Positions 25,505 to 37,400 of a stretch of DNA of 64,000 bases are shown in pieces. Origin of the DNA: Gordionus sp. m RMFG-2023 (lineage: Eukaryota; Nematomorpha; Gordioida; Chordodea; Parachordodidae); contig NC_088779.1 in NCBI RefSeq assembly GCF_954871325.1, positions 26,274,869-26,338,868 on the forward strand, written 5' to 3'. The first letter of the stretch is position 1; each line of letters starts with the position of its first letter. The notes beneath the pieces were generated by a model. That model did no database searches. It was given only the letters and a program-made list of their open reading frames with translations, and was not told the DNA's origin. The translations under genes were made by a program, and so were the position numbers.

Positions 25505-26260
25505 TCTGAAGGTATGCAACAGGGTGACACCCTGGGTTCCAAAATATTTTGTCTTGGAATCCATGATTTGATAACTAAAATAAAAAATGACTGCTCGATG
25601 CCACTACATTTATGGTACATTGATGATTGGGTTATCTCCGGCGATTCTGAGGTAAAAAAGGCTGTTTATATTATTAAGGTTCTGACAGTTTTGAACTTAT
25701 TAATAACAAAACCAAATATTTCGAAATATACAATTCCATTAAACGTTTTTGGTTTTTAGCATATCCCCTTTTCCCATAGGTGAGGATTCAGTAAATTCTT
25801 TTCTTAGCGATATGGACACTATTTTAGAAAATTTAAAATGCATTCTTCCCTGTCTCTCGTCTCACAAGGCCTTTTTTTAATTAGGAATTTTTTAACATCC
25901 TTAAATCCTTTACTCCTTACGATCGAGCCCACTATTTTTAGAGAGGGTGCATCTAGTAAGTTCAAAATAAGAGTCATAGTGACTTCTTAAAATCAAGTTT
26001 GATAAAGCCTGGCATCAACATACTTCCTTCCAATCATCAATTGTCGATTTCAATATGTGCGTTCATTGCTAGCCACCTTCAGGCATGTTAAAATTTTTAA
26101 GATTGCCAAATACAGCGCTGATTCTTCTAATTACATAATCGTGCCAATCATTTGCTCCACTTTAACAACATATGGTTATTTGGCTAGAAAGTTTTTTAAA
26201 GACGTTGGCCGCCTAATCGAAAAATTTCTGCGGAGCCTCTCAAATATTTTTACTTAAAAG
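25505..26260 (+). mobile_element. LINE (non-LTR) reverse-transcriptase remnant
   Basis: The open block 25514-25759 reads MQQGDTLGSKIFCLGIHDLI ... WYIDDWVISGDSE. QQGD-LGS and Y-DD are RT motifs 4 and 5; the second Asp pair of the active site is intact. Downstream, with frameshifts, come SHKAFF-like and LIRNFLTSLNPLL segments to about 26000, typical of the region after the palm in LINEs. No 5' part, endonuclease or tail is seen, so it is a truncated dead copy. The LINE clade is not determined. Confidence 0.75.
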
Positions 26261-28030
26261 CAGAGGAACGAAATAGCCATTTTTAAGGCTATGTTTGTTT
26301 TATCAATTCAATCTCTCCTGATGATGAGAGGGGGTTTTGGATAAATGTGCTGGTTTATTTTGTATTTTACATAATTTATTTTCAATATTGACTTTATGTT
26401 ATTATTATTTTTTTCTAATTCGTAATCGTTTAATAATTATATTTATATTATTTACGAAATTATATTTTATTAAATAGTTGTATGTTTTTTTTAACATATT
26501 AATAAAATGCATAATAAATAGCTGTAAAAAAATTTTATTTGTGAAATTATGAAATCGATGTCTTAAAAAAAAATATGTTACTAATAATTTAATTGGGGAA
26601 TAGCTTAACTAAATATATATTTCACCTAAATATTTAAAACAACGAAAATTATCGGATCATCAAATAAAAGGGAGTAAAAATTAAACTATCCTAGCGCTTG
26701 AATGAATAGATATGGTATTTTTCCTATAAATGGCCATTAGGGATTGTGGCATGTAGAAGAGTTCATATAGACAATTTTACAACCACCCCCTCCCCCTCCC
26801 CACCTTTTCAAAAAAATTATTCCCTAAATATTTTATATCCTATTTATTCCTAGATATTTCAACCTTTTTCTCCTTTAATTTAAAAAAAGATAGTTTTTTT
26901 TAGGAAATTGAAAATATTTACTAAATAAAGATTAGCAAAATGAAGATCCAAATACAATTGTAAACCTTTTTTAGGCGAGTCAAAATTTTCAAAGTTTTAA
27001 AATTTATTTGGGTCATTTTCGTTCATAAAATATAATTACTGGCGGAACAGAAAAGCAAATAAATTGCTCGAAGGATGAAATGCGTTATTTATTGAAATTA
27101 ATAATTGTTGAAATTAAAAGGATAGGGTCTTTGAAAATGGTTGGATAGATTTATCTACCCAAGAAGATGATTGAGGAACTTTGGTGCTGCTTGAGATTGG
27201 AACTGTGTATATTCACAAATTATGAAAAATTGTGATGAGAGGTGTGACTAAAATATTTTTAACCATCTTTTTCATTATTTTTTTTGCTTTAAATAAAATC
27301 TTGTCTTAAATATTATGGATCTGCCCCTGAAATAGATACCTGGTATATAACAACCGGCCCTATACCAAAATAATAGTTTTATTAAATAAAATTATATATA
27401 TTTAAAAAAATACAATAAAAAGATGAATTCCAAAAATTTCCCGTGTATAATGCAAAATATATTTTTTTTCCTATCATATTTTTCTATGTGATACACACCT
27501 CCTGTCTGCCACTGCATATTTTCAAGTTTGTATTACGTAATGAAATAAAATTTTTTCTTTTTAACTCGCAACAATTTTGCGATCGCAAATTTGGATTTTA
27601 TGGCTATGTTTGTGAGGGACTATCGTTTGTAAAACAGGAATTAAAAAACTTTAAAAATATTTTTGTAGAAGGGGAAGGATGGGTCAATAATTTAAAGGTT
27701 TCAATCTCAATGTGATGATCATTACTTAGAGAATTATATATGAAGTTTGAAAATTCACTTTTTTCTATCCAACTTTGATTATAATAATGTCGCTTTGATA
27801 GAAATGATATTATATTATTTTCATAATTAAATAGTTTTAAATTTATAAAAGCAAATTTTTTTGATAAAATTTTATGATTACAAATAATTAATAAAGATTA
27901 ATAAATTGTGTATAATTTTACAATAAAATTTACAAAATATATACATTGAACCGGAGGGTTAGTTAATATATTTGAAAAGAAAAGTATAAAATTAAATTTT
28001 AAAACTATTCATATTAATTGTAAAGGTTCT
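26261..28030. other. Intergenic AT-rich, no gene seen
   Basis: C-rich piece at 26788-26806. The plus-strand open frame at 27443-27715 is AT-driven and matches no family I know. The region separates the CAP gene from the convergent FAS1 gene. Confidence 0.35.
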
Positions 28031-28055
28031 TTTATGATGATGTGACTAGATTAGA

Positions 28056-28294
<239 letters not shown>

Positions 28295-28409
28295 CATGGT
28301 TCAAAATATAATATTTTTTTACAAAAAATATAATTACAATGAAAATATATAAGATACAAATATTATAAATATATGGAAATAAAAAAATTGTAAATAAAAA
28401 AAAACACAA

Positions 28410-31400
28410 CTAATTTAGATTCATTTGAACCCATAGAGGGACTTTAGGTTGCATAATGGGGAAGGGGGGTTCCAATTTCATTATGGTATCGTTGAAGGCT
28501 TTGTCCACAAAATGTATCAAAAAATTGTCCCCAAGGATGTCACATTTCACGATTTTGACATTCAAAGGGGCGGTTTTAGATCGGTCGGTTGGGGCATAAA
28601 TAGTCAAACCATCGGCGTTGTAAGGGTAAGAAAGCTGGTGATTGAGGTAAAATTCGTTTTCGGGAGATGAACAACAATAATCATTGCTCCTTCCTTTAAA
28701 AAAAAATTCGTATAAATAATATTTCATTTGATTATATAAGAATTTCACTTAAGAACCCGTATCGATGATGGTTTCGCTTACTATTCAGAATAATTAAAAA
28801 AATGGTTTTGCTTCCGTTGGCAAAATTAAAAAAAAATCGTGGTTTTAGTTCCGGTTCTTAAATTTAACGCGGTTCTGAATGTTCTAGACTTTATTTCCGT
28901 TTTCTAAATTTTACCCGCTTTCGATAATTTCATGTTTTGGTACCAAACTTTGCTTTTTATTTTTCCGATACCTTAATTTTTTTTCTTTCAAGTTTTCATA
29001 AACTAACATAAAAAGGAATTGGAATTTATTAACCAGGATATATTTGTCTCTTAATGAACTCTTGGACCGGTAAATTATCGATGGTCAGATTCGAAATGTC
29101 GCCTTTAGATATGTTGTTGGGCATCAGATAAAGCTTCATTATTTCGTTGACTGGGACCCATAAAGTATAATATTTATCATCTGAAAGAGTTAAGTTAGAG
29201 TTCTCCAACAAATCGGTGAATGTGCTGACTTCTGTATGTTCCTTCAAAGTTTCCAAGATACTTTTTCCCAGAGGAACAAAAGCCTTAAAGATGGATATTA
29301 AAAATAATAATACGCACACGAATTACATTATATTTCTAATACTCATCTACAATATTATTTATTTGTAAAACTGTAAAATATCTTATCTTTTTTTAGAATA
29401 ACAAACATCATTAATACCAGCTGACTATTATATAAATTTTATAAGTGTTATATATAGAAGTACCATTTTTAGAATATTTGTATTTTATAGGAAGAATAGG
29501 ACTTGTTAGTAAATAAGGCCTATAAAAAGATAGCGTAAGAAATATATCAATAAATATGGCGATGTGTTTCTTTTTTTATCTAATTGTGTGTAAAGTTTAT
29601 GGAAAAAATTTTCTTACCTTTGGAATAGAATAGTATTTGCCTCCACAAAAATCTCCAACATTTTTACCGATTTTTCGCAAGCAATAGAAGTTATGAGGTA
29701 GATAATTGGCCTTATTGAGAATTAATTTTAAAATAATAATATAATTAAAAAAACAACTAAAAGAAAAGAAAGAAGAAAAGTATAAATAATAAAGAGATTG
29801 AAAGAAGTGATAAAATTATATGTATAAGATAAGAATAAAATATAGGATATGTAAATAGCTGACCCTGGTAACATTCATGTATTTAGGATCATTATTCTGA
29901 TAATCATCGAATCTAACCACTTTCATTTTGTCGAGCGGAATGATATGGTTGTCCAAAAATAGTTTTGCGAAAGTTTTATTGGCAACCAATTTGTTTTTGA
30001 TATCTAAACTCAATTCCTGATTTACAATTATATATTGTATATTATAATTTGTTTTATAATGAATTCCTGTTTTTCCCTCCCTCATTTATTTCCTTTGCCC
30101 ACCACTCTTGATTTATCTTCCCTGTCATTGATTGCAATAAAATATATAAATATATAGGCAAAATATAAACGTCGAAAGCTTTATTTTCCGGAATCAATAC
30201 CGCGCTATCGTTTAGACTATCTTCGAAAGTCGAGTTTACAGTGTTCATTAGTAATTTTATGAAATCAATCGCGTTACTTTCATTAGCCAGTTGTTTACTT
30301 AATTTTAGAGCTTGACGAGGAGGGGGGAAACAAAATATAAATTACAATTTTATTCCTTACTTTTGTCATTAAATTAAGGTATTAGCTTAAGAATTCAATG
30401 TTAAAATTTGTATAATTCCATCTGGATTTTGTTTTTTTTCCCTCAAAATATTTAATATTCCATTAGTATTTTATTCTTTCACCGAGCCCATAAATATTAA
30501 AGAAGGTTTATATTTAAAGAACAAAAAAGAGTTGCCTTAAAATAATTAGATCTTAATAAGTAACTTTTGTCGGGAAATATAAAATTTTTGTGCGATTTGA
30601 TCTATCCCCTGACTAAACTACAAATGTGATAACTATAATAGGGAAGACCGTAGTAAAGCGATTGCCATGCTAAGTTAACGCTAATAACTTTTAAACCCTT
30701 ATATAAAGACTTTAATTTTGTTGTAAAGATATATTTTTATATCTAATATTTTACCTACATTCTCCTCGTTTTTAATATATTTTTGCCAAAAAACAGTTTT
30801 TTTTACCCAAAAATTATAAAATCACCCTCTAGCGTATTTTGCTTTTAGCATATTACACGAAGGCTCATAATTCAAAAATTTGCTTGTATGTAGGCATAGC
30901 TATAATATAAAATTATATGGAAGTTTATATCTTAACTAAAAGTCATGTATTATACGATATGCATAATATATCATCATGTGGTAAAGTTGTTATTGGTAAA
31001 ACATTTAAAATGTTCCGACTAATTAAAGCTGTAAAACATATAATTTTTAATCATTAACGTCTACACCAAATAAAAAAATATTTTTGAACAAAAAGGAACA
31101 TTAATAAATAGTTTATGTGTTATTTGAAATAAAATTTTAAAAATAGTAGCAAAGGGGCTGATTAATTGAAAGGTACGATGAGCCTATAAAGATAAAAAAA
31201 TTTACATTCCATTGGCTTAAAAGTGATTAATGAATGTCAAAATTGCAATATTTTGTTCAATAAAACAATAAATTTATATGTTCAATTTCACATTAACCAC
31301 TTCCCTGATGCTTAGCCATTTTACCTTGTAAATGGGGTTAAAGGACGAAAAAGGCATACCACTTTACATAATTAATAATAGCTTCTAAAGTATCATAGGC

Positions 31401-34400
31401 AGAAAGCTAAACTTTTTTTTTTATTTTGTAGATAAATTTGGTTACATATAAATCTATAATTTGACTTTATTTTAAAAAAAAAAATTTATGGTTAAAATGC
31501 GAAATACCAATTGTTTAGCCTCGGTTTCCTTATTACTAATGTTTAAAAAAAAGTAAATTTAATTCATCTTGTTAGTAAGATGAGTTATAATAACAGGTAA
31601 AGGCCAAAGTAAACGACAATTAATATTATCAATAAATCGAGAAATGGAAGTAGCTTTACATTTATTGGATACTAAAACATGATCCACGAATAAAATGACG
31701 CCATTTGTAAAAACTTTAACTGAATTAACGGGTGAGCCATTGACTGAAGATATGTTAGATGTGTTATCCTTGCCGACGATTAGTTCAGAGCCTTCTAAGG
31801 TCTTGAAATTAGTTGGTGCATCTAGTATGCCAGGACAGACCCAATCAGTTATAACATGAAGTTTGATACTTTCTATTAATTTATTTTTTAAATTATAAAA
31901 TACAATCTAATTGGGAAAAATATTGTAAAATTTAAACCAAATAAAGGTTTATGTTTTATCGAACTGGTAATCATAATTATGGAGGAAGAGAAGATGTTGA
32001 ATGATTAATAATTTCAATGTAGAGAAGAGAAGAAAAAAAGAATTATTACCCATAGCACACGACTTATTGTCATTTAAATCCTTGATAAGATTGGGATCCA
32101 ATTTATCGAAAGCTTTGTTGGATGGTATTATATAGGTATAAAATCCAGTGGGATCTGAGCTTAAATTTTTGATATCATCTATCGATAATAGATCTTCAAA
32201 ACGCAATATAACGAAATATTTTTAAAAAGGCATGTAAAAATGAATCGATTCTAAAAAAAGATCTCTAAACATAAGGGTGGTATAGATATAATTATTCAAT
32301 AAATTGTGTTATCTATATTATATATTTTTTAAATATATTCCTTTCTTACAGTAGATATTAAATACTTGTAAAAAAAAGATAACATTTTAAACATTTACAT
32401 TTAGACATGTTCAATTCCTTTTCTCCCAATAAGTAAGAATAGACAAGTTGGTTCACCGGTTGCGACAAGTTGCCTTTGATCTTGTAAATAATTCCTTGAG
32501 TTGTCAGAACTTCTTGCTCGTATTCTAATGGGACACAGTTAACAGCCCAATCGGCTTTAGATAAGTTATGCTTTATCAGAATTATTAATGAAATTTTTTT
32601 TTAATGAGAAGAAATAACAGGAGTTAAAAGAAAATAAAAAATAATTTTTATAATTATTTAAAAAAAAGAAGAAAATTACTTGATGTATAAATGATAAACG
32701 AATAGGTGAAGATAGTGGAGACAAATTAGGCATGACCATTTTATTCCACATATGGCTCCTGGGCAAATAACCAGATATAGAATGCGCTAATAAGGCCTCT
32801 GATGAATTAGCCTGAGCTTTCGTCTTTCAAAAAAAAAGAATTATATTTGCAATAAATAAATAAAAAATCAATATTAAATTTGTAGAATTGAATGAAGAAA
32901 GATAATTTAAGTAGCGTTATAACTTAATATTGAGAAATAGCTGATTCGGACACAGCCTTTAGGCCAAAATAGATCCGCTTATAGCGGCTGAAATTTCGAG
33001 AATAAACAGATAATTTTCAGATAAAAACTCGACTAGGCCATTTTGGAATAGGCTAAAAACTAAGTTACTGACAACTATTTGCTATTGAAGGGAAATATTT
33101 ATATGTTAAAGTCTAATTAATCCTAATATAAAAGGTCAAATTTCCAATCTTTATATATTCTTATCCCAAAGTTCTAATTATATTTGCCTTAATTTTATTT
33201 GGAAAACGTTAAGATTCCGAAATTTTACCGCCGTTAGCATTTAAGTTACATTTGATTTTACAATTGAAAAATATAGAAAAGTTAACGGAAAAATTGTTTA
33301 TTGGAATACGTCCACATTTAAATCAAATTCCTCAATTTAAAAAAGGTACCCCCTCAATTTAATATGTAGATATACAGTACAATACAGCGCCTATAATCGA
33401 GTGTTTTATATGTATATAGGACTATTTAGCGGTAAAATCATTTTTTTCATTTGTTGAAAGAGGAGAGGGGGGAGGGTTCTAAGTATAATTTAAAATTTTT
33501 AAAATAATTATCATATAAAAAATTTGCTTGCTTACGAAATTCTTCAAGTATTGTTCCTCCGGTAAGAACAATGTGATATTTCTTTGATTGGTCTCCGATT
33601 TTAGTTGTCCCAAATCAAAAAAATCTAAGGCATATTTGAAGTTGGGCTGGGATAGAGTCTCTACCATACTTGTAAGATTCATTTCTGACAAAATAATATT
33701 TTTTTTCAAAAAAAAATCATTAAATAAAGAAAAAAATTAGGGCAGTTTAAAGGAGAATAAAGAAATTAGGAAAGAAGAAAGAGTTAGAAAGAGAAAGAAA
33801 AAGATTTTTTTGGAAAAAAGAGAGAAAAGACAAAACTAATACTTTTAGGACATCCAGGTTGATTTACTTGATTAGCAAATCCATAACAACAAGAATAAAC
33901 GGTGAGATTATGTTGCAAAAGTTGTCCTCTGAACATTCTATGAATTTTAATTGATTTTTTTTTAAAAAATTCCCATGAATTTTAGGCAAAAAAAAATAAT
34001 TTGGGAATTTTATTATGTTAAAAAGTACAATTTTTCTTCTTATAAAATTCAAAATTTCTAGGGCTTTCGACAAATTTGAAAATTTTTGAAGATTTAGGCA
34101 AGATTAAGAATAAGTGATTGGTCTAAGTTTAATAACTTGATCTCATTAACAAGTAAATATCTAATGAAAATAACAATTAAATAGAAAAAAAAATTTCCCA
34201 AAAAAGTTAATCTTTTCTTGAATACCAGCTCAAAAAAGTAACATGATTTTATTCTGATTCTGATTCTAATATCTAATTTTTTTTTAGTAAGAGGGGGGAC
34301 AAAATAACTAATTGAATTTCTAAAAATTCAAAAAAACTATTTATTTCTTCCAAAATGGTCGCAAAATCAAAATCATTACATTTTTCTATAAAAATTTTCT

Positions 34401-37400
34401 TCGCTTAAAGTTAAAATTTCTGAAATTTTAAAGAGTGAAAATGGGGAAAAAAATCTGATATTTTATCGCTATAATATTATTTCATCATTAAATTTTAAAT
34501 CAGAAGACCTGGTGAAACACCGAGTTTAAATGTATCTGCCATTTATCAACTCAACTCCTTACCACCGCTTATTTATAAGACCTCCTGGCTATTAATTCTT
34601 TAATTTTGTCGTGTAAAATAATTGCCTCTAATTTTATAAGGGAATCCAATAATGTGAGATGCCAGTTAAAAAAAATTTGGCATCGCACAAGTTTGAAATT
34701 GAAATCAGATTAATAGGTCACTGGACCGGCTGATATTTTTGAATAAACTAATATATCTCTGATTTTTTAAACATAAAAAAAAATAGTTATGTTTAAAAAT
34801 ATTTGTTATTGGTTTTTTTTTAAAAAAAATCTAAAAGGATGAACTATAAATTCCAGACAATTTTCTACATAAACTTTTGTATATTTTTTTATAATTTATA
34901 TAAAAAAATCCATATAAAAATCAATACAAATTAAGGGTAGTTCTAAAAATTCCCGGCAAAATTATTTAAAAATTTAGAGTGTGGGTACACTCCATACATG
35001 CTGGAATAAATTTCCGTTCAAATCAGATTTTTTTAAATTTAAAAATGGCGCGTAAAAGTAATCTCCTTAAATTCCATATCCCGCAATACGACATAAATAT
35101 ATAAATATAAATATTTATATATATAACTATTTTATAAGTATGACAAGGTTGTCATAATAGTTATTATAATATTATATTTAAATACTTCAATTAATTTTTT
35201 TTTATTTCACTAGGGACTACTGCATATTTGACTGTAATTATAATAATTAAGTGATCTAATTATTTGTAATAACCTTGCCTTAATAATTTAAGAGAATTAT
35301 TTATTCTTAATTACACATAATGATATCAAAAATTCATCTTTCGTTTGAGCTCATTTACCGCAGCTAAAAAAGTAATAAGCCAAAAAAAATGGAAGAGTTT
35401 CATTTAAATATAAAACTACTTCAAGAATCAAAGTTTTTGGCATATGAAATTTTAAATATTTTAATGAAACACTAGTATAATTATAAATAAGAATATAAGT
35501 GTAATTAGATTTTATTTGCTAAATAAAATTATTCAAGATTATTTACGGTTGATTTATACTTTTGGTTTTGGGATAGGGATTATTTTTATAACGATTTCTT
35601 ACTTTAAAAAGCAGGCATTTTAAAACGGATAAATCCTTATATCTAAGACTCGAGATTTTATCAAAACTTAGCAACAACCCCGATTACTTTTTAAAAAAAA
35701 ATCCTCCTTTTTTTTTGAAAATAGACTTTCTCTTATTATTCACCAAAGTGTTAAAGAGGCTAACCCATATATTTATCGTTTTTTTAAAAAATAATTCAAT
35801 CCCTCTTAAACATAAGGTCCTTACCAGCCTGGGAAGTTCCGTAAGTTTTATATTTCGTGTTCAGAGAGAAAGTAAAATTAATCTAACAAATTCTCCATTA
35901 AATATCTACTTTTTATTATAATATTTTATTTGTGACAAATTAATCAATAAAAAATAATTATATATAAAAAAAGGAAAATTTCCATAAAAACTACAATGTG
36001 GAAAATGCTCGACTAATGCTATGGAAAAATGCAAAAAAATCTCTAGGAAAGAAAAAATATTACAGGAAAGGATTAATAAACTTTAGAAAAATAATCTCAA
36101 CGGAGGAAAAAAAATTTAAGATTAACAAAATTGAGGGGAAAAAGTCCCTAAATCAGAGAGGTCTATGTTCATTTTCCAAGATTTATTATAATAATTTTTA
36201 CAAATAGTGTTGTTAAATGGCTAGATTTTTTAATATAAAGGGCTAACAACCCAATATATTAGCCCAAAAAAATTTATGCAACCCTGGAGATTTTGCTCAG
36301 AAGATGACTGAATGATTTGGACAACTATTAAGGAAGAGTTGCGTATTATTATTTTCAGAGTTGTTAAAAGATAATTTTTAAATGGATTTAGATATAAATA
36401 CATCGTCTAAAATAATATCTAGATACAGATATCTTAATCAAAAATCTATCTAGATACAGATACCACATTTTTATATCTAGATACAGGATCTAGATACTTG
36501 AAACTCTGATTATTTTGGCTAAAATCTTAACTTTAAATCGGCTTAAATCTAGTCGGTTAACAAAACTAGTTACAACAAAAAAAATGGTTTAGACAAAATT
36601 ATATTTAAAATAAAATATATATAATACATACTTTGTATTGCATTGATAAAAATCTTGAAATTTGGTGCAAGATTTGGAGTAATGCCGAGGAACAATGCTA
36701 CCCGCCACGGGAAATCTACTATTCGGAACTTCTAAATAATCCTTCATATTGTATATGCCATCTTCGCTTACGGCTTTCAAAATTATAAGATCCTTGCAAA
36801 CGTTAGGACTGCGAAAAAAAATTTTTTTTTTTATTATAATATTTTTTATTAAAGGATATTTTATTTATTAGAGACCTGCTGAGGTGGAAATTCTTTTTAG
36901 GCCCGTCTTAGATTTTTTTTTTCTACAAATATCTATTGTAAAGCCCAAACTGACCCTGAAGCTTTAAAAAAAGAATCATTTTCCAATCACCCGGTCCCGA
37001 GAATTTTTTTAAATTTTTGTTATTTAAAAATAATTTTGGCTATATTTTGAAAAATAGTTTCACGGAGAAACGGAAAATGTGTGCTAGTAAATGGATATTA
37101 AATTATCCAACATTTTATCACTCATTAATAAATTTGTAAAAAATAAAGTATAAATTTTTTTAAAAATTTTTCTAATCCGGTGTCTATATTTTTTTAAAAT
37201 CCATATCATTATTTGTTCTTGCTTAGTGTTGTTAAACGGCTCGATTTAAGCCGATTTTTAAAAAGGGCTAACTCAATATTTTAGCCAGAAAAATATCGCG
37301 TAAGCTTCGAGATTTCGTTAATAGACGTTCAAACCTTTGTGCCACCTATGAACAAAATCTTAAGGCTTGCATAATATTTTTCCTAATAAAATATTGAGTT

